Shown here in pieces: positions 1 to 7,790 of a stretch of DNA of 9,800 nucleotides (position 1 is its first letter; every line of letters begins with the position of its first letter). The DNA is from an uncultured Clostridium sp. (lineage in GTDB: Bacteria > Bacillota > Clostridia > TANB77 > CAG-508): the NCBI GenBank assembly GCA_947057875.1, contig CAMSEX010000045.1:1-9800 (forward strand), given 5' to 3'. The notes under the pieces were generated by a model. The model worked only from the letters and a program-made list of their open reading frames with translations. It was not told where the DNA came from and did no database searches. Position numbers and translations under genes: made by a program.

Positions 1-1527
1 AAAAGAGAGTTAGATAAACGTAAAATTACAAAAACTGAAAAACAGACTTATATTGCACCAGAAAATGATTTACAAGCTTTATTTTGCGACACTTGGAACC
101 AATTTTTGCATACGCAAATTGGAATTGATGATAATATTTTTGAAGTTGGTGTTGACTCGCTCATTGCCATCAAATTCAAAACTGCTTTGTTGTCACACAA
201 TATCAATATTCCTTATGCAAATTTATTTAAATATCCAACTGTGCGCGCTTTATCAGAAAACACAAAAGTAGAAAAATCAACCTCTCATTTAGACGACTTT
301 GATTATACAAAAATCAATAAACTTTTAGACAAAAATAATTTGCAAACATTAAAAAATGCTAACATTTCTCACAACCACAAAAACAATATTCTTCTGCTTG
401 GCAGCAACGGATTTGTAGGAAGTCATGTTTTGTACAACTTCATCAAACAAGATGAGGGAAAAGCCTACTGCATTATCCGAGACAAAAATAATAAATCTGC
501 ACGAGACAGGTTAATCGATACTTTGCATTTCTATTTTGACAGTGAACTTGATAACTTTATTGACGACAGAATTATCATTTTAAAAGGCGACATCACAAAA
601 GAAAACTTTGGCTTAGCTGCAGAAACTTTTGAAGAAATCACACAAAAGATTTCAACAGTTATCAATTCTGCTGCTATGGTTAAACATTATGGAGACATCA
701 AAAAGTTCAGAAATGTTAATATCAAATTGACGGAAAAACTTTGCGAATATTGCAGAAATAACCATAAAAAATTGCTTCATACTTCAACCATAAGTGTTTC
801 AGAAAGTTCCAATATGGATGCTACTTATGTTGCTTCTAAAAAATATGAAAGTACCGAATTTTCAGAAAGTAATTTATACATTGGTCAAATGTTAGATAAT
901 AGCTACACTTCTAGCAAATTTGAAGCAGAGCGAATTATTTTATCGAATATGGTAGATGGATTAAATGCAAAAATCATTCGCCTTGGCAATATTACAAACC
1001 GTTTTTCAGATGGAACATTTCAAATTAATCCTGACGAAAATGCCTTTGCTGGTAGACTAAAAAGTTTTATCCATTTAAAAAATATACCAGACTATTTGCA
1101 GGCTTTACCTCTTGAATTTACGCCAGTCGATTTATGTGCTAAAGCAATTGTGTATATTCTGCAAAATAACATAAAAGATTTTTCAGTTTATCATTTATAT
1201 AACAATCATTCCATGTATTTAAAAGACTTTGTTGCTATTTTAAATACTGAAAATATTAGACTAGAATTTGTAGAAGCAAAAAAATTCAAATCCATGATAA
1301 AAAAAGTCTTAAACAATCCTGAAGCACAAAATAATTTATCTGGAATTATTAATGATTTAAATGAAAATTATGATTTAATTTATGAAAAAGATGTTGACTT
1401 AAATTCTAATTTAACACAATTCTTCTTGCAACGTTTGGGATTTGAATGGCCAAAATTAGATGAAAACTATGTTCAAAAATATATCAATTATATGAAAAAA
1501 ATAAATTTTTTTAAGGAGGATAAATAA
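1..1527 (+). CDS. C-terminal part of a non-ribosomal peptide synthetase: carrier protein plus terminal thioester reductase domain (5' end outside window)
   Basis: The frame is open from base 1, so the gene starts to the left; the ATG at 106 lies inside the carrier domain and is not the start. Seen: a short adenylation-domain tail (LDKRKI at visible residues 4-9), a peptidyl carrier domain (about 19-90) with the phosphopantetheine serine Ser53 in GVDSL, then a Rossmann reductase domain from about residue 125 to the end. The reductase shows the nucleotide-binding GSNGFVG (134-140), a GDITKENFG segment, HTSTISV (260-266) and the catalytic pair Tyr302-x-x-x-Lys306. Known: such R domains release the chain from the carrier thioester by NAD(P)H reduction, giving a peptide aldehyde or alcohol. 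Inference: the product is an aldehyde-type peptide, possibly cyclising to a pyrazinone as for other gut and staphylococcal NRPSs of this design. Substrate cannot be read because the adenylation core is missing. The stop abuts the next gene. Confidence 0.9.
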   Translation, partial: KRELDKRKITKTEKQTYIAPENDLQALFCDTWNQFLHTQIGIDDNIFEVGVDSLIAIKFKTALLSHNINIPYANLFKYPTVRALSENTKVEKSTSHLDDFDYTKINKLLDKNNLQTLKNANISHNHKNNILLLGSNGFVGSHVLYNFIKQDEGKAYCIIRDKNNKSARDRLIDTLHFYFDSELDNFIDDRIIILKGDITKENFGLAAETFEEITQKISTVINSAAMVKHYGDIKKFRNVNIKLTEKLCEYCRNNHKKLLHTSTISVSESSNMDATYVASKKYESTEFSESNLYIGQMLDNSYTSSKFEAERIILSNMVDGLNAKIIRLGNITNRFSDGTFQINPDENAFAGRLKSFIHLKNIPDYLQALPLEFTPVDLCAKAIVYILQNNIKDFSVYHLYNNHSMYLKDFVAILNTENIRLEFVEAKKFKSMIKKVLNNPEAQNNLSGIINDLNENYDLIYEKDVDLNSNLTQFFLQRLGFEWPKLDENYVQKYINYMKKINFFKEDK

Positions 1528-3348
1528 ATGGAAAATCTAAATTCACTTATTGCAATGATTATTTCAGAAATACTTTTATTGGTACTATTTATTACTATCT
1601 TTTTTACACAAAAAAAGAAAAATCAACTAAAAAATGCTTTTCTTGCCTTTATAAGTTTAATATTCATTTGGATATTAGGTTCTATTTTACAAATTTCATT
1701 GCAAAATACAACTATTAACCCATTTGCATTTGAAAAATTTTCTGGTATAGGAGTTGTATTTAGTCCAGTCACTTTTTTCGCTATATGTATAATATTTACA
1801 AAAACAAAAATAAATTTGACAAAAAAACATCTATTATTTTTAGTTATTCCTTGTATAACTACTTTACTATTTTTAACCAATGAATATCATCATTTAGTAT
1901 TTGAACAATATTCTACTAATATGAACATTGTTCAATATGGCAAATATTTTACAATTCACTCTCTTTATACCTATGGACTTTACCTACTTGGTGTTATTTA
2001 TTTACTTAGATACTCAATTAAAAATTCTGGCTTCTTTTCAAAACAATCCCTTTTGCTTGTTATAGGAATTGCCATTCCTTTACTTGCAAATGGTTTGGGA
2101 ACAGCCAAAATTATACCTGCCTCTATGTATACTACTCCTATTGCTTTTGCTTTCATGGCTATCTTTTATGCTTTAGCAATTTTTAAATTTAAATTTATAT
2201 CTTCTGCTCCTATCGCTCTTCAGAAAATTGTTGATCAAATTTCTGATAGTTATATTGTATTAGATGAGAACTACAATATTACAGACTTCAATGAAACATT
2301 TTTACATACATTTCATACAAGAGCAGATTACATAAGAAGCAAAAATCTGTTCAATTTATCACAAGAGGATAACAATATAAAAATTCAAAATACTTTTGGA
2401 GAAACATTAAAAAAACTTCAAACTTCAACTGAAACTTTTCAATTTGAAGAAGAAGTTCCTGAAATTGAAAAAACATTTACTATTGAAATGAACAATATTT
2501 ACAATAAAAATAATTTCTTAGGAACTTTGGTATTGTTCAAGGACATCACACAGCACAAACAGGATATCCAAACGATCAAAAATAACCAAGATATTCTAAT
2601 TGAGCAAGAACGTCTTGCTTCTCTTGGACAAATGATTGGTGGTATTGCACACAATTTAAAAACTCCTATTTTCTCTGTTGCAGGTGGATTAGAGGGTTTG
2701 TCTGATTTGATTAACGAATTTGATTTATCACTCGACAATGATTCCGTAACCACTGACGACATGCACGAAATTGCATCAGACATGCGTCAATGGATTGAAA
2801 AACTGAGAGGACACATTTCCTATATGTCAGATGTCATTACAACCGTAAAAGGTCAGGCTGTTACTTTGTCAGAAAGTGAATCCATGGATTTTTCTATTAC
2901 AGAGTTATTCAAACGTGTTGACATTTTAATGAAACATGAAATCAAAAATGCCCTAGCCACCTTAGAAATTCAAAATAATGTTGGCGACGCAGAACTACTT
3001 TCTGGAAACATTAATAGTTTGGTACAAATTATCAATAATATTATTTCAAACGCCATTGAAGCCTATGGAAACGAATTTACCAATAAAAAAATAGAACTTT
3101 TTGCACAAAAAAGCTCATCAAACATTATCATTTCCATCAAAGATTATGGACCAGGAATTTCTGAAATGGCACAACAAAAACTGTTCAAAGAAATGATTAC
3201 AACAAAAGGAAAAAACGGAACTGGACTTGGTATGTTTATGTCATACTCCAACATAAAAGTTCACTTCAATGGAAACTTGACTTACGAAACTCAAATTGGC
3301 AAAGGTACAACTTTCTACATCACAATTCCAATTAACACTCAATTATAA
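1528..3348 (+). CDS. 7TM-type membrane sensor histidine kinase with PAS domain
   Basis: 606 residues. The ATG follows the NRPS stop with no gap and has AAGGAGG at 1513-1519, eight bases upstream, inside the NRPS end, so the two are translationally close and one operon. Seen: seven hydrophobic segments (about 5-27, 34-58, 70-92, 99-119, 140-164, 171-193, 197-221), the layout of the 7TM histidine-kinase N-terminal family; a PAS-like region (about 225-345, DSYIVLDENYNITDFN); an H-box with His375 in AHNLKTP; an ATPase domain with N-box Asn508, G1 box DYGPG at 539-543 and G2 box GTGLG at 564-568. All catalytic elements are present. Known: these enzymes autophosphorylate and pass phosphate to a response regulator. 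No regulator is encoded in this window. Inference: it may sense the NRPS product or a related envelope signal; the ligand is unknown. Confidence 0.9.
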   Translation: MENLNSLIAMIISEILLLVLFITIFFTQKKKNQLKNAFLAFISLIFIWILGSILQISLQNTTINPFAFEKFSGIGVVFSPVTFFAICIIFTKTKINLTKKHLLFLVIPCITTLLFLTNEYHHLVFEQYSTNMNIVQYGKYFTIHSLYTYGLYLLGVIYLLRYSIKNSGFFSKQSLLLVIGIAIPLLANGLGTAKIIPASMYTTPIAFAFMAIFYALAIFKFKFISSAPIALQKIVDQISDSYIVLDENYNITDFNETFLHTFHTRADYIRSKNLFNLSQEDNNIKIQNTFGETLKKLQTSTETFQFEEEVPEIEKTFTIEMNNIYNKNNFLGTLVLFKDITQHKQDIQTIKNNQDILIEQERLASLGQMIGGIAHNLKTPIFSVAGGLEGLSDLINEFDLSLDNDSVTTDDMHEIASDMRQWIEKLRGHISYMSDVITTVKGQAVTLSESESMDFSITELFKRVDILMKHEIKNALATLEIQNNVGDAELLSGNINSLVQIINNIISNAIEAYGNEFTNKKIELFAQKSSSNIIISIKDYGPGISEMAQQKLFKEMITTKGKNGTGLGMFMSYSNIKVHFNGNLTYETQIGKGTTFYITIPINTQL

Positions 3349-3355
3349 AAAACAT

Positions 3356-3383
3356 AAAAACAGGAGTACATTCTCCTGTTTTT
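3356..3383. terminator. Bidirectional Rho-independent terminator between convergent operons
   Basis: An 11-bp perfect stem (3356-3366 with 3373-3383, core CAGGAG/CTCCTG) with a 6-base loop is flanked by A-runs on the left and T-runs on the right, so it works as a terminator in both directions. It lies eight bases after the kinase stop, and its right arm overlaps the stop codon of the minus-strand ABC-F gene (3382-3384). Confidence 0.85.
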
Positions 3384-4866
3384 ACTTCTCTAAATGTATC
3401 ATTTTATTAGCAACCTTTTTTACAAAAGTTTCATCATGTTCTACAAAAATAAGAGTAGGCTGATGTTTCAAAATCATCTCTTCTATTTGTATTCTTGTCA
3501 AAATATCAATATAATTGAGTGGCTCATCCCAAATATATAATTCTGCTGATTCTGAAATACTTTTAGCAAGTAAGACTTTTTTCTTTTGTCCTTCACTCAT
3601 TTCTCTGATATCTTTCTCAAACTCTATATTCGCAACTCCCATTTTGGCAAGCATTGCTTTAAAAATACTCTCATCAACTTTATTTTGTCTTGCAAATTGT
3701 TTCAAATTTCCATTTAAACCATCTGTATTTTGCGACACATACGATATTTTTAAATGATTTGCCATTTGAAAATTACCATCATATGCAATCTGATTTCCTA
3801 GCATCAATTTCAAAACACTCGATTTTCCAATGCCATTTTTTCCAGTAATCGCAACCCTATCCCCGTTTTTTATTTCAAAAGATATTTCCTTAAAAATAGG
3901 ACTGTCATCATACTTAATCTGAAAATGATTGGCTGCTACTAACACATTTTGCCTTGCCTGCAACGGAACTATTTTTAAAGCATCATTTCGATCCACATTT
4001 TTGAGCAAACTAGATTTTTCTTCAATCGCTTTTTCAATTCTTTTCTCCATCACTTTTGCCTTCTTCATCATCTTCGCAGACATATGCCCTACATATCCTC
4101 GATCAATACTAGAACCAGAATTGGTTGTGTTATATTTCGACTTTTCCACTTTGTCTGACCAACTAGCTGTATTTCTTGAAGCAATTTCCAACCTATTAAT
4201 ATCCTTTTTTAAGCTTTCATTTTGCATTAATTCAAAATTATCTTGTGCATCTTTATTTTCCTGCCAAGACGAAAAATTTCCTTTCTGAATTTCAATATTC
4301 GTATTGTTAATCGAAATAATATGGTCTACAACCTCATCTAAAAAAATTCTATCATGAGAAACTAAAATAAATCCTTTTTTCTTTTTCAAATATTCCACCA
4401 AATGATTTCTCGTATCAATATCCAAATGATTAGTTGGCTCATCAATCAATAGAAAATGATTCTCTTTCAAAAACAAGCTAACTAAAAGAATTTTCACTTG
4501 CTCTCCACCACTCAAGGAACTAAAATTTCGATACAAAATCTCTGGATTTGCATAAAGCAAATTAAGTTCCTTAATGATTTCCCAATCTTGCGCACTAGGC
4601 GTTATTTCATTCACAATCTCAATTGCCATTTTCTCTTTATTTTTCACTTCAAATGGAAAATAGTCAAATTCCATATTTCTTGAAATAGCCCCTTGAAATT
4701 CATATTGCCCCAATAGCAATTTCAAAAAAGTCGTTTTTCCTTTGCCATTTCTGCCAATCAAACCTAATTTCCAATCTGTGTCAAGATAAAACGACACATT
4801 TTCAAATACATTATTAAATGCTCCATCATATCCAAAACTTAAATTACTCACATTAATGAAAGCCAT
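3382..4866 (-). CDS. ABC-F ATPase, Lsa/CplR-like ribosome protection protein
   Basis: 494 residues from ATG 4866, the usual size of Lsa-type ABC-F proteins. Seen: two ATPase domains with no membrane segments. Domain 1 has Walker A GRNGKGKT (38-45), signature LSGGEQ (118-123), Walker B ending DEPTNHLD (142-149) and H-loop His171. Domain 2 has Walker A GKNGIGKS (342-349), signature MSEGQ (423-427) and WDEPLNYID (446-454). The charged linker (about 205-300) carries DRGYVGHMSAKMMKKAK, characteristic of the Lsa/Vga-like branch. Known: such proteins bind the ribosomal E site and dislodge lincosamides, streptogramin A or pleuromutilins. Inference: similar protection here; the spectrum cannot be told from sequence. 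As written, the frame is continuous with trmFO, making an apparent 928-residue fusion. I read it as a separate gene because it has its own AAGGAGG and Met-Met start and both halves are full length. ATG 4869 is the alternative start. Confidence 0.85.
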   Translation of the reverse strand: MAFINVSNLSFGYDGAFNNVFENVSFYLDTDWKLGLIGRNGKGKTTFLKLLLGQYEFQGAISRNMEFDYFPFEVKNKEKMAIEIVNEITPSAQDWEIIKELNLLYANPEILYRNFSSLSGGEQVKILLVSLFLKENHFLLIDEPTNHLDIDTRNHLVEYLKKKKGFILVSHDRIFLDEVVDHIISINNTNIEIQKGNFSSWQENKDAQDNFELMQNESLKKDINRLEIASRNTASWSDKVEKSKYNTTNSGSSIDRGYVGHMSAKMMKKAKVMEKRIEKAIEEKSSLLKNVDRNDALKIVPLQARQNVLVAANHFQIKYDDSPIFKEISFEIKNGDRVAITGKNGIGKSSVLKLMLGNQIAYDGNFQMANHLKISYVSQNTDGLNGNLKQFARQNKVDESIFKAMLAKMGVANIEFEKDIREMSEGQKKKVLLAKSISESAELYIWDEPLNYIDILTRIQIEEMILKHQPTLIFVEHDETFVKKVANKMIHLEK

Positions 4867-4870
4867 CATT

Positions 4871-4877
4871 CCTCCTT
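4871..4877 (-). promoter_or_regulatory. Ribosome binding site for the ABC-F gene
   Basis: AAGGAGG on the minus strand, followed by A and then two ATG codons. Spacing is one base to the first ATG and four to the second, so the second (4866) is the more likely start. The presence of a near-perfect Shine-Dalgarno here argues that the ABC-F is translated independently rather than as a fusion tail. Confidence 0.75.
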
Positions 4878-6168
4878 TTATGAGCGTCCGCTCGTTAACA
4901 ATCAAACAATTCAAAGCTCTTTGGGATAATTTTTCATATCGCTCCATTTTATTTTTAATTTTTTCATTCAAACTTGGCAAAATTCCATAATTTGCATTCA
5001 TTGGCTGAAATTTATCATTCTCTGCTGAAATATAATCTGCCAATGCACCAATCATTGTTCTCGTATCAAACACAATTTCTCTTTCTGATACACAATTAAT
5101 CCCAACTACGAATCCAGATGAAATAGATTCCACATATCCTTCCACACCTGTGATTTGCCCTGCAAAATAAACATTTGGATTAATTTTTAATTGATATGTA
5201 TGGCTTAAAAGTTTTGGCGAATTAATATATGTATTTCGGTGCATCACACCATATTTTACAAAATTGGCATTTTTCAAACCAGGAATCATTGAAAATACAC
5301 GTTTTTGTTCGCCAAATTTCAAATTGGTCTGAAATCCAACCAAATTGAACAACGTTCCTTCTTTATTATCCTGCCTCAATTGAACAATCGCATGTGGTCT
5401 TTTGCCAGTTCGCGGATCTATAAAACCAACTGGCTTAAGCGGTCCAAATAAAAGCGTATCTTTTCCTCTTTTTGCCATAATCTCAATTGGCATACATCCT
5501 TCAAAAATCTCTTTTTTCTCAAAATCATGCAATGTCACAACTTCTGCCTTGATAAGCTCCTCATAAAACGCCAAATATTCCTCTTCATTCATTGGCAAAT
5601 TAATATAAGAATCTTCACCTTTTCCATAACGGTCTCCCCAAAAAGCAATTTCCATATCAATCGAATTTTTCTCCAGAACTGGTGCAGCCGCATCATAAAA
5701 ATGCAACTCATTTTCGCCAAGCAACTTGCTAATTTCAGCAGATAAACTATCTGACGTAAGTGGTCCTGTGCTAATAATCACTTTTCCACTTGTTGGAATT
5801 TGCGTAACTTCTTCTCGGATTAACTCAATATTAGGATTTTCTTCAATTTTTTTGGTCACAGCTTTTGAAAACTTTTCTCTGTCAACTGCCAGCGCTTGCC
5901 CCGCTGGAACCGAATTTGCATCTGCAATCGGAATAAGTTCACTTCCCAATCTTCGGAGCTCCTCTTTTAATAAACCACACGCATTTGTCAAACGATTGGA
6001 CTTAAGAGAATTGCTACACACAATCTCTGCTAAATCTGCATTGGTATGAGCAGGCGAAAATTTTTGTGGTTTCATTTCATATAATTTTACTTTATGACCT
6101 TTTTTGGCAATTTGCAAAGCGGCCTCGCATCCTGCAAGACCGGCTCCTATAATGGTTATTTCATTCAT
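4878..6168 (-). CDS. trmFO: TrmFO: folate/FAD-dependent tRNA U54 methyltransferase (end restored by one +1 shift)
   Basis: Makes ribothymidine at position 54 of the tRNA T-loop using methylene-tetrahydrofolate as carbon donor and FADH2. Seen: N-terminal FAD-binding GAGLAG (residues 8-13), VCSNSLKSN with Cys51, and EGCMPIE with Cys225. These two cysteines match the catalytic pair known in the Bacillus subtilis enzyme. MHRNTYIN, FAGQITGVEGYVES and FQPMNANYGILP also fit the family. The start ATG 6168 has GGGAG nine bases upstream, overlapping the end of the preceding gene. As written, the frame has no stop and runs into the ABC-F gene. Skipping one base at the CGG codon 4888-4890 gives ...NEGRS and a TAA at 4878-4880, for 429 residues against about 435 in B. 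subtilis. Without the skip it is a 928-residue TrmFO/ABC-F fusion. Confidence 0.9.
4888..4890 (-). other. In-frame CGG codon at a required +1 shift (end of trmFO)
   Basis: Codon 427 of the TrmFO frame reads CGG followed by A. Read as written, it joins TrmFO to ABC-F. If the C is skipped and GGA is read as Gly, translation gives Gly-Arg-Ser and stops at TAA directly before the ABC-F ribosome binding site. It is the only in-frame CGG in the whole leftward operon. This site is weaker than the four in the peptidase gene, because a stop in a shifted frame is common in AT-rich DNA. Confidence 0.6.
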
Positions 6169-6174
6169 TTTTTA

Positions 6175-7662
6175 TTACTCCCAATCAATAAAACCTTCCT
6201 CTAAAGTTCCAGTAGCAATTACTTGATTATCTTTTAGTACTTCTACTTTTTTATTTTTGATTGTCACAATAAAATCCCCTGATGTTGTTTTTTTACTTGA
6301 AAGAGCTATTTTTGTTTCAATATAATCATCTAATTCTCCTATCTCTTCATTTTCATTCACGTATTTTTCTTCATAATATTCTGTGTTTACTTCAGCAATA
6401 CACAATTCTGCCTCTTCTTTGGCTCTTCCTTCTTCACTTTCCTCAGTAGAACCCTCTAAATCTGTACCATAGTCTGATGTCGTATTAAAAATTTCATATA
6501 AATCACTGCTCATGAAATTTCCCATAATCGTATAAATATCATCCATTGTTAACTCTTCATAATTAACTGCATCAGACACATCAAAATTGCTTAATTCCTC
6601 ATCATAAGTAACACTTCCTTCTAGTTTCATAGCAATTTCTACACCATCTGCTTCCATGCTAATTCCCATTGAAAAATTATTTCCCTGATTTGTATAATCT
6701 ATTTTTCCTGTCAATTGTTCTTTATCATTTACATAAACTTGATAAGAATATTCACTCTGACTTAAATTTGTAAAAGCTATTTGGTAATTATCTCCCTCAA
6801 TGTCCATTGAAACATCCACTCTGACAATTTCCTTCATGAAACCTTTTGTATAAACATCAATCGTTAAATATTCATCTTCCTCAAAAATATAGTTATCTGC
6901 TTCATCACTTATTTGCTGCAAACCATCTTTCGTCTCCTCTGGAAATTCAAAACATTTCAAAAACTCCTCATGATTAGACAAATTATTGCAAATATCTTTT
7001 ATCATCGTAGCCACATCTTCTAGTGGCATTTTAATTGTGTTTTTTGTCAAATCTTCATTTTCAATTGTTGTTTTCACTTTTGAAAAATATTCATTTTTTA
7101 ATTGTGCTTTTAATTCCTTCATTAGAATTGAACTTGCTTTTGGATTCACTTTTTCTGGTGTAAACATCGCTACATCTGTATCATAAACTTCTGAAATTTT
7201 CATGTTGATTGTCTTATCAAACAATTCTCCTAACTTCAAATACATATCATCTGACTGAATTTCAAGTTTTGCCATAACGTCTAAAAGTTCTTCTTCATTT
7301 TTTACAAATTTAACCCCAACAATTTCTTCCTGTGTTTTTTGGTCAGCCTCTGCATAAACTGATATTTTAGCATCATTGACCAAATCTGCTATTTCCTGCA
7401 CCTCTGGATCATCTCCATTAACAGAAAGCGACAAATCTGCATTTACCTTCATCGTGTTATACTCAATATTTTCACTTGCATTAAAATATTGATTGATTTT
7501 TTTATCAAATATGTATCTTGGTTGATTTAACCTTAGCATATAAAAAGCTACAATCGCAATTAACACAACTAAAATTGCTATCACTGCAATAATTAGCTTT
7601 CTTCCTTTCTTTGGTTCTTGCAATACATCTTGTGTTGCCTTAAATTTGTTTTCCTCACTCAT
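6175..7662 (-). CDS. Membrane-anchored protein of unknown function, first gene of the trmFO operon
   Basis: 495 residues from ATG 7662, chosen because GGGAGG lies eight bases upstream; the in-frame TTG at 7668 is only two bases from it. Seen: a short basic N-terminus (PKKGRK) then one hydrophobic segment at about residues 22-45, giving an N-in anchor, and a long acidic, repeat-poor outer domain. There are no catalytic motifs I recognise. The last 100 residues begin with an acidic stretch (EGRAKEEAEL) and end in short beta-strand-like segments (GDFIVTIKNKKVEVLKDNQ), a little like clostridial pilin-type C-termini. It resembles uncharacterised clostridial membrane-anchored proteins of about 500 residues (possibly DUF6583), a recollection I cannot test. 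It ends in tandem TAA codons six bases before trmFO, whose ribosome binding site overlaps its end, so the genes are co-transcribed. Confidence 0.8.
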   Translation of the reverse strand: MSEENKFKATQDVLQEPKKGRKLIIAVIAILVVLIAIVAFYMLRLNQPRYIFDKKINQYFNASENIEYNTMKVNADLSLSVNGDDPEVQEIADLVNDAKISVYAEADQKTQEEIVGVKFVKNEEELLDVMAKLEIQSDDMYLKLGELFDKTINMKISEVYDTDVAMFTPEKVNPKASSILMKELKAQLKNEYFSKVKTTIENEDLTKNTIKMPLEDVATMIKDICNNLSNHEEFLKCFEFPEETKDGLQQISDEADNYIFEEDEYLTIDVYTKGFMKEIVRVDVSMDIEGDNYQIAFTNLSQSEYSYQVYVNDKEQLTGKIDYTNQGNNFSMGISMEADGVEIAMKLEGSVTYDEELSNFDVSDAVNYEELTMDDIYTIMGNFMSSDLYEIFNTTSDYGTDLEGSTEESEEGRAKEEAELCIAEVNTEYYEEKYVNENEEIGELDDYIETKIALSSKKTTSGDFIVTIKNKKVEVLKDNQVIATGTLEEGFIDWE

Positions 7663-7704
7663 ATTCAATTCCTCCCTTATTTATATATATGTGCAACTTT
7701 GGTT

Positions 7705-7733
7705 ATTGTATCTCATTTGACAAAATTTGTCAA
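7705..7733 (-). promoter_or_regulatory. SigmaA-type promoter of the leftward operon
   Basis: On the minus strand, TTGACA (7728-7733) is followed by a 17-base spacer and TACAAT (7705-7710): a perfect -35, optimal spacing and a 5/6 -10. Transcription would start near 7698, about 35 bases before the start codon at 7662. The -35 is one arm of the palindrome at 7717-7733. Confidence 0.75.
7717..7733. promoter_or_regulatory. 17-base palindrome over the leftward -35 box (possible operator)
   Basis: TTGACAAA and TTTGTCAA are perfect 8-base arms around a single central A. The palindrome places a TTGACA on both strands, between two divergent genes. It covers the -35 and part of the spacer of the leftward promoter, so a dimeric regulator here could control it. 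No regulator gene is in the window, and symmetric -35 boxes can also arise by chance. Confidence 0.4.
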
Positions 7734-7763
7734 TTCACAAATTATAAATTATCTTCATACACT
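7734..7763 (+). promoter_or_regulatory. Weak candidate promoter for the M14 peptidase gene
   Basis: TTCACA (7734-7739) with an 18-base spacer to TACACT (7758-7763) would give a start near 7770, just before the ribosome binding site AGAAAGGA (7774-7781). The -10 matches only 4/6. An alternative uses TTGACA 7717-7722 with TTATAA 7742-7747 at 19 bases. The region is very AT-rich, so neither choice is firm. Confidence 0.3.
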
Positions 7764-7790
7764 ATAAAAAACAAGAAAGGATTTTGTAAT

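Noticed and set aside
106..271. ATG at 106 as the start of a stand-alone reductase, and the overlapping small reading frame 53-271
   Set aside because: The frame is open and carrier-domain-like from base 1, and the ATG lies within the carrier domain. The small frame is out of phase with it and resembles nothing.
4881..4892. TetR-like operator palindrome (GAGCG-GA-CGCTC) at the trmFO/ABC-F junction
   Set aside because: The symmetry depends on the same suspect C as the frame change. It also lies inside a coding end with no TetR gene or promoter placed to use it. A chance or artefact origin is simpler.
3515..6049. Several plus-strand reading frames inside trmFO and the ABC-F gene
   Set aside because: They are antisense shadows of well-supported genes, have no ribosome binding sites worth noting and show no recognisable domains.
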